64,000 nt of DNA from Candidatus Zipacnadia bacterium (GTDB lineage Bacteria; Armatimonadota; Zipacnadia; Zipacnadales; UBA5352). A model generated the notes under the pieces. That model was not told where the DNA came from and did not search any database. It saw nothing but the letters and a program-made list of their open reading frames with translations. Below, piece by piece: positions 24,967-33,932 of this stretch (positions are counted from its first letter, which is position 1; each line of letters opens with the position of its first letter). The stretch covers positions 1 through 64,000 of the forward strand of contig JALGSU010000020.1 of the NCBI GenBank assembly GCA_029821735.1, written 5' to 3'. A program made the translations under genes and the position numbers.

Positions 24967-26034
24967 CTATCCGTCCGCAGGTGCTCCGCCCTCCGCGACG
25001 TCGACGATCGAGAAGCCGACTGAGGCGAGGGCCTGATCGTCCTCGCCCAGGTGCACCGTCACGCGACAGTCGCCGACGGGGAATTCGTCGCCGGGGCGAT
25101 CAAGCCAGGCTTGCCCCCAGCCATCGGCGGTGGCCACCGGCAACTCAGAGCGAGCGGACTCGAGCTCCACGTCGCCGCCGTACCAGCGAACCGTCAGTGA
25201 GCCGCCCGCGGCCATGCCCGTGTAGCGGAAGCAGGCATAGATGCGTGGCGCTTCAGCGGCGAACTCGTTGACCGGGTCGATGGGCGAACCATCGTCGTTG
25301 ACTTCGAGCGCGGTGGCGAGAGCGGTGATAACCAGGGGCTCGTCGGTCTCCCCGCCGCCCTCGAGGATCTTCGCGGCGCGCGGCAGAGCGAAGAAGCTGC
25401 CGCGCCAGGTCAACTCCCCGTGATCGGGCGCCGAGAGCTCGACCTCGTATACGCCGGAGGCAAAGCCGCCCTCGGGAGCGGGGATCGCGAAGCGCCCTGC
25501 AGCATGCGTCGGGTCGGGGCCATCGTCGGCCATCGCCGCCGCGCCTGTCTTCAGGTCGCGCAGCTCCAGCTCACCCAGTTCGCTGCCCTCGTGGAACCAG
25601 TGGGCTGTCAGTGAGACGTCGGCGGGCAGGCGGGAGTGCTCGTAGAAACAGTAGACCGTCGGAGACTCGGCAGTGATGATGTCCGGAGTGACATCCGGGC
25701 GTTCGGGGACGGGAGCGAAGAGTATGCGCTCAGTGGGATCGCCAGCGGAGACGTCGAGCACCGGCGGGCGTTCATCAACCACGACCGGTGCGGTGTCAGC
25801 GGGATCGCCGCCGCCGATAATGCCCAGCGACCAGAGTATCGCGAGGAGCGCGCCGAGCAGTGCGCCCAGGCCCGCGAGCAGGAGCGTGGTGGCCAGGGGG
25901 CGTCCGCGCCGGCCGCGCTGAGACGACTCGTCGGGGGTCTGCGGCGGCGGCGCGCCGTCGGTGGGCGCGATCTTGCCGATCACACCATCGTCAGCGGACG
26001 GGTCTGGTTTGTCCGGACCGTTTTCGTCAGACAT
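24967..26034 (-). CDS. Membrane-anchored protein with two tandem Ig-like domains
   Basis: A 355-residue protein. A charged N-terminal cytoplasmic part (about 45 residues) is followed by a membrane segment (TTLLLAGLGALLGALLAILWSL) and two homologous extracytoplasmic domains. The repeat is visible as PTVYCFYEHSRLPADVSLTAHW in the first and PRIYACFRYTGMAAGGSLTVRW in the second, each ending with GxYxVEL/GDCRVTVHL strands. This layout suggests Ig-like beta-sandwiches, one Cys each. The ATG at 26034 follows GTGAGGATTGCGC and overlaps the stop of the upstream isomerase-like gene by eight bases. Function unknown. Confidence 0.65.
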   Translation of the reverse strand: MSDENGPDKPDPSADDGVIGKIAPTDGAPPPQTPDESSQRGRRGRPLATTLLLAGLGALLGALLAILWSLGIIGGGDPADTAPVVVDERPPVLDVSAGDPTERILFAPVPERPDVTPDIITAESPTVYCFYEHSRLPADVSLTAHWFHEGSELGELELRDLKTGAAAMADDGPDPTHAAGRFAIPAPEGGFASGVYEVELSAPDHGELTWRGSFFALPRAAKILEGGGETDEPLVITALATALEVNDDGSPIDPVNEFAAEAPRIYACFRYTGMAAGGSLTVRWYGGDVELESARSELPVATADGWGQAWLDRPGDEFPVGDCRVTVHLGEDDQALASVGFSIVDVAEGGAPADG

Positions 26035-26815
26035 GCGCAATCCTCACCTGTTTCAGGCCGGTTTCCATCGGCTCGATGTCCGGGATCTCATATTCGAGCG
26101 CGTAGTCACCAGCGTAGCCGATGCCTTCGAGCGCCTCCACCACCCACGCGGCGTCCACATCACCCTCGCCCAAGTGGCAGCGCTTGTACCCGTCATCAGT
26201 CCACGCGCCGTCCTTCAAGTGGCAGTGCACAATGTGGTCCTTGAAGATCGAGAAGGCTTCCCGGAAATCTACCTTGGCCGCCCACAAGTTGCTGGGCTCA
26301 TACAACACGCCGAAGTGCGGGTTGCCGACCGCCTCGCACAACCGCAGCGAATCGTCGGGGTTGCCCGCGAGACTCCCGCCATGGTTCTCCATGCCCAGGT
26401 ACACGCCCGCCTGCTCAGCATACGCCGCGCTCTCAGCCATGAGCGGGGCGACTTGGTCAATGATTGCCGGGTCCTCGCCATGGCCAGGCATGACCCGTAT
26501 CGAGCGTGCGCCCAGACGCTGAGCCGAATCAATGATGAGCCGCATCTTCACCATCTCGGCCTCGATCTCCGCGTCATCGTCGGAGATGAACTCGCGGCCG
26601 GGGTAGCTACCAAGGTTGGCGACCGCGACGCCCGTGCGCTCCACAACGGCTTCGATGTCCGAGAGCACCTCGTCATCGGGGTCCTCGGGGAAGTGCGGCG
26701 CGCGACCCCACAGGTCGGCCTTCACGCAACCAGCATCAGCCACCACCTGCATGGCATACTCATACGGGTGCTCGCGCAACGCATAGGTGCACGCAGAAAT
26801 CCTGTTGAGATCCAT
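26027..26815 (-). CDS. Sugar phosphate isomerase/epimerase-type TIM barrel
   Basis: A 262-residue protein of the xylose-isomerase-like TIM barrel superfamily. Features are the N-terminal ISACTYALREHPYEYAMQVV, the metal-site-like strand ends GMENHGG and VLYEPSNL, IVHCHLKDG and the final ALEYEIPD. The family isomerises or epimerises free or phosphorylated sugars and inositols with a divalent metal. The start at 26815 follows GGAGGATGACG. It is transcribed away from a Gfo/Idh dehydrogenase gene; this pairing is common in inositol and keto-sugar catabolism. The exact substrate is unknown. Confidence 0.85.
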   Translation of the reverse strand: MDLNRISACTYALREHPYEYAMQVVADAGCVKADLWGRAPHFPEDPDDEVLSDIEAVVERTGVAVANLGSYPGREFISDDDAEIEAEMVKMRLIIDSAQRLGARSIRVMPGHGEDPAIIDQVAPLMAESAAYAEQAGVYLGMENHGGSLAGNPDDSLRLCEAVGNPHFGVLYEPSNLWAAKVDFREAFSIFKDHIVHCHLKDGAWTDDGYKRCHLGEGDVDAAWVVEALEGIGYAGDYALEYEIPDIEPMETGLKQVRIAHV

Positions 26816-26975
26816 CGTCATCCTCCATGAAGCGGCGAAAAGCGGTGCGGGTGCAACAGACAAGCAGATTAACGTTCGCGCATGCGCGGGGAAAGTCCTT
26901 CGGCGTCGGGTGGCGGAGGACTCTCCCTGCGTCCGGGGAAGTGAACCTACCAGCTAGCTGCGCCACCATTGAGCC

Positions 26976-27002
26976 TGACGCGTGCCGAGAACGCACGCGT
27001 CA
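26976..27002. promoter_or_regulatory. Perfect inverted repeat before the Gfo/Idh gene
   Basis: TGACGCGTGC and GCACGCGTCA form a perfect 10-base inverted repeat around CGAGAAC. It lies between two divergent sugar genes and ends just before the AAGGGAG ribosome binding site. It may be an operator for a dimeric regulator or an mRNA hairpin near the translation start. Confidence 0.5.
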
Positions 27003-27016
27003 AGGGAGCCTGCATC

Positions 27017-28126
27017 ATGGGTATCAGCGTCGGAATGGTCGGACTCGGAGCCTTCGGCTCGCACTTCATCAAGCCAGTCATCGATCACCCGGAGGTCGAC
27101 CGCGTCGCACTGTGTGATCTCGATCCGGAGAAGCTCGCCGAGAAAGCCAAGCAGTTCGATATCAGCGAATGCTACAGCAGCCTCGACGACATCCTCGCCA
27201 GCGATATCGACGCGGTGATGATCATCACCCAGCCGTGGCTGCATGCCCCACAGGCCATTCAGGCGATGGAGGCGGGTAAGCACGCCTACACGGCGGTGCC
27301 GATCATCACCAGCCCCGAGGGTGACGGTCAGCTCATTCTCGACTGGTGCGACAAGCTCGTTGAGGCGGCCGGGCGCACGGGGATGAACTACATGATGGGG
27401 GAGACCACCTGCTATCGGCCGGAGACCATCTACTGCCGCCGGAAAGCCGCCGCAGGAGAGTTCGGGCACTTCTGCTACGCCGAGGGGCACTACTTCCACG
27501 ACATGGAGCACCAGCTCTACGACGTGGCGAAGTGGCGGTGGGGGAAGGACTGGAACGACCGGCGACGGGGGAATGTGCCGATGCACTACCCGACGCATTC
27601 GACCGGCGGGATCATCAATATCACCGGCGCGCACGTGACCGAAGTCTCCGCGATGGGTTACACGAAGCCGGACGAGGACTGGTTCCTCGAGGATACCGAC
27701 TCGGGCAACACGCATAGCGACATGACCGCGCTCTACCGTATGAGCAACGGGATGGTCATGCGCCACTGCGAGTTCCGGCGCATCGGCACGCCCGGGATCG
27801 AGACCTTCAGGCTCTATGGAACCGAGGGGTCGTTCGAGCGGAACTTCAACGGCTCGATCTGGATGACGCGGACCACCCAGGACGACGTGCGGCTCGACGA
27901 GGTGAGCGATCCCCTGCCCGAGGCGCTGGCAGCCGAGAAGGGCGGCCACGGAGGCTCGCACTCGTATCTCGTGCACGAGTTCGTGTCGTCGATCATCGCG
28001 CAGCGGCAGCCGCTGGTGAACGCCTGGGAGGCCGTGCGCTACATGGCCCCCGGGGTTATGGCGTATGAGTCGATTCTGAAGGACGGAGAGACGCTCAAAG
28101 TGCCGGACTGGGGCGACGCGAAGTAG
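27017..28126 (+). CDS. Gfo/Idh/MocA-family oxidoreductase
   Basis: A 369-residue protein. The N-terminal Rossmann motif is GMVGLGAFGSHFIK; TAVPIITS replaces the usual EKP motif, so the catalytic Lys of the canonical EKP is missing. The substrate domain includes CYRPETIYCRRKA and MHYPTHSTGG, where His may be catalytic. The family oxidises or reduces sugars or inositols with NAD(P). The start at 27017 follows AAGGGAG; the upstream open frame from 26969 is not needed. It is followed by a frameshifted glycosidase-like gene 17 bases later and diverges from a TIM-barrel isomerase. Confidence 0.88.
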   Translation: MGISVGMVGLGAFGSHFIKPVIDHPEVDRVALCDLDPEKLAEKAKQFDISECYSSLDDILASDIDAVMIITQPWLHAPQAIQAMEAGKHAYTAVPIITSPEGDGQLILDWCDKLVEAAGRTGMNYMMGETTCYRPETIYCRRKAAAGEFGHFCYAEGHYFHDMEHQLYDVAKWRWGKDWNDRRRGNVPMHYPTHSTGGIINITGAHVTEVSAMGYTKPDEDWFLEDTDSGNTHSDMTALYRMSNGMVMRHCEFRRIGTPGIETFRLYGTEGSFERNFNGSIWMTRTTQDDVRLDEVSDPLPEALAAEKGGHGGSHSYLVHEFVSSIIAQRQPLVNAWEAVRYMAPGVMAYESILKDGETLKVPDWGDAK

Positions 28127-28143
28127 GGATTGGGAGGCGCGGC

Positions 28144-28512
28144 GTGAGCGATTCGACATGGACGGTCCAGGGCGTCAGCGAACTCGGCTGCTGGCTCGGG
28201 CATTTCCCGAGCAGTTGGCCCACCGGGCGTGACGCCGAAGACTGCCTCGACGCACACTTGGACTGTGGAATCAGCCATGTGATCTGGGACCTCGGGCGAA
28301 GCATCGTCAACCACCACAGCGATCTTCCCGGCGTGACGCGCGTGTGGGAGAACCGGGCGGGCGCCGAGCTGACCGCTCAGCAGCGCGCGGTGATGCAGAT
28401 TTTCGAGGAGCGATGCCAGCTTCGGGCCGCCATCAACCACGGGCGGCAGCGAGGTGCGGTGATCTACGGGCGACTGTGCATGAACCGGCAAAGATCACCC
28501 GCAGTGGTGTGA
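28144..28512 (+). CDS. GHL10-like glycosidase, N-terminal fragment before a frameshift
   Basis: The first 115 or so residues (MSDSTWTVQGVSELGCWLGH to GRLCMNR) are sensible protein, then the frame turns to RSPAVV and stops. From about 28488 the neighbouring frame continues KDHPQWCEIGRDGWLDVSRL, so a single-base shift at the AAAG near 28490 explains the break. The protein looks like a TIM-barrel glycosidase of the GHL10 type. It would be the third gene of a Gfo/Idh operon and lacks an obvious signal peptide. Confidence 0.5.
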   Translation: MSDSTWTVQGVSELGCWLGHFPSSWPTGRDAEDCLDAHLDCGISHVIWDLGRSIVNHHSDLPGVTRVWENRAGAELTAQQRAVMQIFEERCQLRAAINHGRQRGAVIYGRLCMNRQRSPAVV

Positions 28513-28537
28513 GATCGGCCGGGACGGCTGGCTGGAT

Positions 28538-28747
28538 GTGAGCCGGCTGTGCTACGCGATTCCGGAGTACCGGCAGGAGCGCGTGGCGATCTTGCGCGAG
28601 GCAGTCGAGATCGGCTGCGAGGGGCTGTGCCTCGATTTCTGCCGGCAGCCGCCTGCGGTGCGCTATCACCCGGCGTTGGTGGAGGGGTTCCGCGAAGAGA
28701 CCGGCATTGACCCGCGTCGGCTGTCAGCAACCGACGTACCGGGCTGA
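28538..28747 (+). CDS. GHL10-like glycosidase, middle fragment
   Basis: Reads SRLCYAIPEYRQERVAILRE, then GLCLDFCRQPPAVRYHPALV and FREETGIDPRRLSATD. The last segment matches the GHL10 pattern in which a strand ending '.LD..R' is followed by 'F..ETGIDP'. The real frame begins at about 28489, after the first shift. It ends at a TGA at 28745, where a second frameshift (about 28720-28745) leads into the next fragment. Confidence 0.45.
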   Translation: MSRLCYAIPEYRQERVAILREAVEIGCEGLCLDFCRQPPAVRYHPALVEGFREETGIDPRRLSATDVPG

Positions 28748-29363
28748 CAGCGTGACGGCGCTGCTGGTCGAGTTGCGGGACGCACTGGACCCGATCCGCC
28801 AGCGGCATGGGCGGCGGATACCGGTGCAGGTGCGAATCCCGAACGACGGTTTCGAGGCCAATCTCATGGCGGGCTTTGACGTCACGCATTGGTGTCAGGA
28901 GACGCTGATCGACGAAATGGCCTTGAGTGAACTGCGCTGGCTCAATATTCCGGGGCAGTGGGACGACGCGCCATATATCGAGCTGGGCGGCCAGTCTGGC
29001 GTGGCAGTCTACGCGAGCAGCAGTTGTCTGCCCGTGCAGGAAGCGGGATGGAGCGGGCAGGTGAACCCGGCGGGCGTGAACCCGCTGGTGCTGGCGCGGC
29101 GAACGCTGCGCAGCATGGAGGCAGGAGCGCAGGGCATTAGCTTCTACCAGAGTGACACTGCGGTGCAGTGGCCGGGCGTGAAAGAGATACTGCCAGCGCT
29201 GAGCAGCGAGGAAACGTTGCGGCAGATGGTGGCGGATCCGGAGATGGCGCGGCGGTGGCCGGTCACACCGGAGAACCAGGATTTCGGTATCGACAACCAC
29301 TCACGGACCAGCGCCGAGCGGCGATTCCAGATCGACGGGGCCGACGAGGCATTGGGCGTTTGA
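28707..29363 (+). CDS. GHL10-like glycosidase, C-terminal fragment
   Basis: From about YRADSVTALLVELRDALDPI this frame carries the C-terminal half of the barrel: IPVQVRIPNDGFEANLMAGF, DVTHWCQETLIDEMALSEL and GAQGISFYQSDTAV. The first dozen codons (TRVGCQQPT) overlap the previous fragment out of frame and are not homologous. Together the three fragments would encode about 400 residues. With two breaks in one gene this is either a pseudogene or a poorly assembled stretch. Confidence 0.5.
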   Translation: MTRVGCQQPTYRADSVTALLVELRDALDPIRQRHGRRIPVQVRIPNDGFEANLMAGFDVTHWCQETLIDEMALSELRWLNIPGQWDDAPYIELGGQSGVAVYASSSCLPVQEAGWSGQVNPAGVNPLVLARRTLRSMEAGAQGISFYQSDTAVQWPGVKEILPALSSEETLRQMVADPEMARRWPVTPENQDFGIDNHSRTSAERRFQIDGADEALGV

Positions 29364-29407
29364 GGCAGATCAAGACAGCTTAGGCAGTGAGAGAGGACGC
29401 GAGGACC

Positions 29408-31147
29408 ATGGGTGTGGCGACAATCATCTCGACAGCTCTTATGCTGGTGGTGGCAGTGGTGCCGGCGTGCGCGCAGATGCAGCATTACACGTCGATCACG
29501 GAGTATCTGCCCGAGGGGTGTGCGCTGGATGGCTCGGTGGACATGACCGAGCCGATCACGAAGGCGTTCGCGGAATGCCAGGCACTGTACTTCCCGGGCG
29601 GGAATGACCCCGAGAATCCGGTGATCTACACCTCGCGGCCAGGACTCGTCAGCCAGGAGCGGGCGCATATTGTCTTCGGGCCCAACACGCTGTTGCGCAG
29701 GCTGCCGGGGGAGAAAGCCATGATCCGACTCGAGCGCGGCGCGCGCCTGAGCGGGTGCGTGATGGATGGCAACAAGTACGGCCACTGGCCGGAATTCCAG
29801 GATTTGGGGAAGGGTGACTGGGGCATCCTGACCACGAACGAGAATGTGGTGGTGGACTGCTTCGTGTACAACACGCCGGGGATCGCCTTCGGCGGCTACT
29901 GCAACGACTGCAAGTTCGTGCGCTGCCGGGCTGAGAATGCGGGCTACATCGACGTGAAGTTCGGCGCAGACTACTACCAGGGCAAGTGGGATAACTGGAG
30001 CGGCGACGGGTTCTACATCCGTGGCCACGGGAACCTGGTCCGGGACTGCGAGGCCTACGACACCTTCCGCTGGGACCTGTGCGCGTCGCACTCGGGGGCG
30101 CGTGACAACACTTTCGTGGACTGCCGGGGCGGTGACGTCAACTGGCGGACCTACGGCTTCGTGGACATCGAGGGCGCTGAGCCGAACAACCGCCTGATCC
30201 GCTGCATCTCTCCGAACTCGCATATGAGCATCTCAACACCATACACCGAGCTGATCGAGTGCGTGGCGGCCGGGTTCGGGGCCGGGAACGCTGACCACCT
30301 GCGGATGATCAACTGCACCGCGCTGTCGGACGGGATCGCGCTGGGGCGCTTCTACGAGAACCAGTGGGAGAAGGGCGGAGCCGCGCCAATCATCACCGGC
30401 AACCGGATCTTCATGAGCGGCCCCAAGGCCCGCTACGGCGACTACGCGCTGGCGATCAAGGCTGAGGGCCAGGGCGGTGTGGTGGCCGGGAATATGATCT
30501 ACGTGCATGAGGACGAGGACGAGCGCGGGGAGGCGATCAGGACCGAGGGCTGCGAGGAATACGGCAACCAGGTCATCGCCGGGCAGTGGGACACCAGCGA
30601 TCTGTACGCCAGGCCGCGACTGCTGCGCGGGTGGGTGGACTGGGACCATATCGGGCGGCTGAAGCTGGCGGTCTTCGAGGAGATGTTTGCGGGCGACCTG
30701 GCCGAGATGGGCATCGAGGGGGAGCCGAGCTGGCAGCACACGATCATCGGCGAAGTTCCGTTCGCGATCGACGCCAACGACGCGGGCGTGGCGGAGGAGT
30801 GGTTCGTGGCGGGCAAGCAGCCGAACACGCGAGGCCTACGCGTGGGCTGGCCGTGGAACAAGCAGATCGGGAACGTGTACGTGCCGGGCTGGTATTTCAT
30901 GGAGTTCACGGTTCCCGCAGAGCAGAAGGACGCGCGGACGTGGATATACTTCGGGGGCGTGGACAGCGAAGCGGTCGTCTGGCTCAATGGCGAGAAGCTG
31001 GGCGAGCACGACGGCTGGAAAGACCCGTTCTGGTTCGAGGCGACGGGGAAGATCAAGCCCGGCGAGGACAACCGACTGGTCGTGCGGGCCTACACCACGG
31101 GCGGGCTGGCGGGCGCATACGGGCCGATCGCGGTGGCAACGAAGTAA
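29408..31147 (+). CDS. Secreted right-handed beta-helix protein with C-terminal sugar-binding domain
   Basis: A 579-residue protein with a signal peptide (ATIISTALMLVVAVVPACAQ). The central part has pectate-lyase-like parallel beta-helix repeats (ARLSGCVMDGNKYG, VVDCFVYNTPGIAFGGYCND, CKFVRCRAENAGYIDVKFGA, NRLIRCISPNSHMSIS). The last about 130 residues form a beta-sandwich as in the N-terminal domain of GH2 enzymes (WIYFGGVDSEAVVWLNGEKL, then LVVRAYTTGGLAGAYGPIAV). It probably binds or cleaves a plant or microbial polysaccharide; catalytic residues cannot be assigned. The start at 29408 follows GCGAGGACC. A similar GH2-N-like domain ends the DUF4838 protein 3 kb away. Confidence 0.8.
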   Translation: MGVATIISTALMLVVAVVPACAQMQHYTSITEYLPEGCALDGSVDMTEPITKAFAECQALYFPGGNDPENPVIYTSRPGLVSQERAHIVFGPNTLLRRLPGEKAMIRLERGARLSGCVMDGNKYGHWPEFQDLGKGDWGILTTNENVVVDCFVYNTPGIAFGGYCNDCKFVRCRAENAGYIDVKFGADYYQGKWDNWSGDGFYIRGHGNLVRDCEAYDTFRWDLCASHSGARDNTFVDCRGGDVNWRTYGFVDIEGAEPNNRLIRCISPNSHMSISTPYTELIECVAAGFGAGNADHLRMINCTALSDGIALGRFYENQWEKGGAAPIITGNRIFMSGPKARYGDYALAIKAEGQGGVVAGNMIYVHEDEDERGEAIRTEGCEEYGNQVIAGQWDTSDLYARPRLLRGWVDWDHIGRLKLAVFEEMFAGDLAEMGIEGEPSWQHTIIGEVPFAIDANDAGVAEEWFVAGKQPNTRGLRVGWPWNKQIGNVYVPGWYFMEFTVPAEQKDARTWIYFGGVDSEAVVWLNGEKLGEHDGWKDPFWFEATGKIKPGEDNRLVVRAYTTGGLAGAYGPIAVATK

Positions 31148-31159
31148 CAGCAGGCGTGA

Positions 31160-32005
31160 CTACCGGTCTCCGCCCTGACCGCCCTGGCTGCGCGGTCCGC
31201 CGCGCTGCCCGCGGCTTGCCTCGCGAGCCTTCTCATGTTCCTCAAGCGTGACGGCGCCGTCACCGTCGGCGTCGGCGGCCATGATTCTCTCCCGGAATCT
31301 CTCCGGCATATCCTCGGGCATCTCGGCGGCGGTCACGCGACCGTCGCCGTCGGTGTCGAGACGCTTGAACATTTCGGCAGGATCCCCGAAGCCGCGCCGC
31401 GGTCTTCCTTCGCCGCCGCCGGGTCTGCCTTGGCGCCTCCCGCCGCCGGTCATGCCCTCGCGCGCCTGCCGGAGTTCGTCCTCGGTCAGCGCACCATCAC
31501 CGTTGGCGTCAGACGCCATCATGTGTTCGCGAGCCCTCTCGGGGAGCTCGTCAGCGGTCAGGCGACCGTCCCCGTTGGCGTCGAAGCGCTCGAACATGTC
31601 GCCGCGGTCAGGGCCGCGCCGGGAGTTCCCGCTGGGGCCGCCGATCGCGCTGGCGCCGCCGGCGCCGCCGGAACGCCCGGTAGTGCCCGTCGCACCGGTT
31701 GCGGCACCGGATGGCGCGGCAGGAGCAGGTTCGGGAGCCGTCGGCGCGTGGGCGGGAGGCGATGTCGTCGGTGCGGGCGCGTCGGCGGGCTCGGGCACGG
31801 AGGGCACTTCGACCGGTTCGGGGGATTCAGCGGGCGCCTGGGTGTCGGCGGGCGGATCGGTCGGTGTCGCGGAATCCTCGCCGGTGACCGGCGGCTCGCC
31901 GGTGTATGTCAGGTCGTCCAGGAGGACATCGGACGGCTGTCTGCATCCTGACAGCGCGACCACGGTAAGCAATATCAGAGCGATGAGGACACTGCCGCGA
32001 CTCAT
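31160..32005 (-). CDS. EF-hand lipoprotein
   Basis: A 281-residue lipoprotein: signal LIALILLTVVALSGC with the lipobox LSGC, then a long Pro/Ala/Thr-rich linker of about 100 residues, then four EF-hand loops. The loops are DANGDGRLTADE, DANGDGALTEDE, DTDGDGRVTAAE and DADGDGAVTLEE, each with acidic residues at positions 1, 3, 5 and 12. The C-terminus is Gly/Arg-rich. Calcium binding at the cell surface or periplasm is expected. It converges with the beta-helix gene (13-base gap) and diverges from the DUF4838 gene. Confidence 0.85.
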   Translation of the reverse strand: MSRGSVLIALILLTVVALSGCRQPSDVLLDDLTYTGEPPVTGEDSATPTDPPADTQAPAESPEPVEVPSVPEPADAPAPTTSPPAHAPTAPEPAPAAPSGAATGATGTTGRSGGAGGASAIGGPSGNSRRGPDRGDMFERFDANGDGRLTADELPERAREHMMASDANGDGALTEDELRQAREGMTGGGRRQGRPGGGEGRPRRGFGDPAEMFKRLDTDGDGRVTAAEMPEDMPERFRERIMAADADGDGAVTLEEHEKAREASRGQRGGPRSQGGQGGDR

Positions 32006-32204
32006 GTGCCAGGCCTCCGCCGGCTGGTTAGACGCTCAACGTACAGAGACGAGTAGCGGGCCGACAGGATTCCATTCATTTCCGGACCATGTGAGTCCTT
32101 CATGATCGCGGGGCAGGAATCGTGGGAGCAACGGCAAACTGTACCACTAACGCGCGACAGGCGCATGCCTGCAGTCTCGCCATGTTCGGAAGGGGCACAA
32201 ACAG

Positions 32205-33932
32205 ATGAAGCTGACACTGACCGCATTGCTCGCAGTCTTTGTGTGTTCGGTCGCGATCGCAGCGCCAACGGTACTCGTTGACGGAGGCGAGGCACGATAC
32301 ACGCTCGCACTGGGCGATGACGCAGATGAGGTGGTGGAGCAAGCTGCCCTACAGTTCAACTACTACCTGGCGAAGATCGCCGGTGTGGACGCCTTGAACC
32401 CGGCCAGTGAACGCCCCGTGCGGGTGGAGATCGGGTCGGCCGCAGACAACGACGAGCTGCGCGCGCGCGCGGCCGCCGATGAATCAGGGTACTTCGTGGA
32501 GGTCACCAGGGATACCGTGCGGCTGGCGGGGACGACCCCCCGAGCCACCGCGTTCGCGATCTACCATCTGCTCGAGGGCCTCGGCTGCCGATGGTTCATG
32601 CCCGGCGAGATCGGCGAAGTGATACCGAGCATGGACACGATTGCCCTGGAGCGGACGGCCGTCGTGGAACTCCCGGACTTCACGGGCCGACAACTGCAGG
32701 CGCTGGGTCCGGGCACGCTTGAGTGGGAAGTGCGCAACCGGCTGGGCGGGCCATACTACCCGGGCTCACACTCGTTCAACCGACTGGTGCCACCGGACAC
32801 GTACTTTGAGGAGCATCCCGAGTATTTCGGGCTGGTGGATGGCGAGCGCAGAATCTCGCAACTGTGCACGTCCAACCCCGACGTGATCCGCCTTGCAGCC
32901 GAGGCGATCATCGCCATGCACGAGGCCGACACTACCAAGACGTGGTTCGGGATCGGGCCCAATGACGGCGGCGGCTTCTGCGAATGCGACGCATGCCGGG
33001 CGCAGGACGCGGGCGACTGGGATCCGTTCAGCAACGAGATATCGATCACTGACCGCTTCCTGACCTTCGCCAACGCAGTGGCCGCGCAGGTGCACGAGGT
33101 CTACCCGGATATCACGTTCGCGTTCTACGTGTATCACAACTACATGCGACCACCGGTGAACGTGAAGCCTGATCCGAGCCTGATCCCGGCGCTGGCGCCG
33201 ATCAGCCTGTGCCGACTGCATGGGATGAACAACCCCCTGTGCCCGGAACGCAACTACTGGGCCAAACTGATCAGCGACTGGGGAGCGATCTGCGACGAAG
33301 TCTACCACCGGGGTTACTGCTACAACTTGGCGGGGCCGAACGTGCCGATCAACTACACCAGCCGGTGGACGTATGAAATACCTTACTGCAAGCAGGCAGG
33401 GCTCACCGGTTTCCGCGTTGAGACGCAGTGTTCATGGGCAAACCAAGGGCCGCTGCTGTACGTGATGGCGCGGATGATGTGGGACGCAGATCAGAACCCC
33501 GAAGCGCTGCTGGCGGATTACTACGACAAGTTCTACGGGCCCGCAGCGGTGTCGATGGGGAACTTCTGGCAGGAACTCGACGATGCACGACGCAACGCGC
33601 CGTCCAGCGATCGTGAAGCATCTGAGTGCAAGCATCCGCGTGGCCACCAGGCTGGCCAAGACAGAGCCGTACAAGGAGCGCGTGCACATCGCCGCGCGGG
33701 CGCTCGAATACCTGAAGGGCTTCCTGGAGATGCGGCGGCTGGCCGACAACCAGGAATGGGGCAAAGCGCAGGACGCGCTGGACCGAACCCGCGAGGTGGC
33801 GCAGTGGATGCACGACTACGATCCGCCGCTGATCCGCCCGGGTGGTGGCGTCGCGCGGATCAACCGATTCTGGGCCGCGGATATCGAGCAGGCGAACGAG
33901 CGAACCAGCGGGCAGAACAAGCTGGTTGCTGA
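32205..33932 (+). CDS. Secreted DUF4838-type protein, N-terminal part before a frameshift
   Basis: Reads a signal peptide (LTALLAVFVCSVAIA) and then an alpha-glucuronidase-like N-terminal fold (TPRATAFAIYHLLEGLGCRWF, PGEIGEVIP). The DUF4838 core follows: WFGIGPNDGGGFCECDACRA, FANAVAAQVHEVYPDITFAF and CSWANQGPLLYVMARMMWDA. DUF4838 proteins are secreted, probably carbohydrate-active. Near 33583 the frame turns Arg/Gly-rich and non-coding, while the natural continuation (LDDA then MHDATRRPAIVKHL) lies in the next frame. The actual coding part is therefore 32205 to about 33585. Confidence 0.7.
   Translation: MKLTLTALLAVFVCSVAIAAPTVLVDGGEARYTLALGDDADEVVEQAALQFNYYLAKIAGVDALNPASERPVRVEIGSAADNDELRARAAADESGYFVEVTRDTVRLAGTTPRATAFAIYHLLEGLGCRWFMPGEIGEVIPSMDTIALERTAVVELPDFTGRQLQALGPGTLEWEVRNRLGGPYYPGSHSFNRLVPPDTYFEEHPEYFGLVDGERRISQLCTSNPDVIRLAAEAIIAMHEADTTKTWFGIGPNDGGGFCECDACRAQDAGDWDPFSNEISITDRFLTFANAVAAQVHEVYPDITFAFYVYHNYMRPPVNVKPDPSLIPALAPISLCRLHGMNNPLCPERNYWAKLISDWGAICDEVYHRGYCYNLAGPNVPINYTSRWTYEIPYCKQAGLTGFRVETQCSWANQGPLLYVMARMMWDADQNPEALLADYYDKFYGPAAVSMGNFWQELDDARRNAPSSDREASECKHPRGHQAGQDRAVQGARAHRRAGARIPEGLPGDAAAGRQPGMGQSAGRAGPNPRGGAVDARLRSAADPPGWWRRADQPILGRGYRAGERANQRAEQAGC

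Noticed and set aside
26954-28159. Long minus-strand ORF (401 codons)
   Set aside because: It is antisense to the Gfo/Idh gene, which has clear family motifs and a ribosome binding site.
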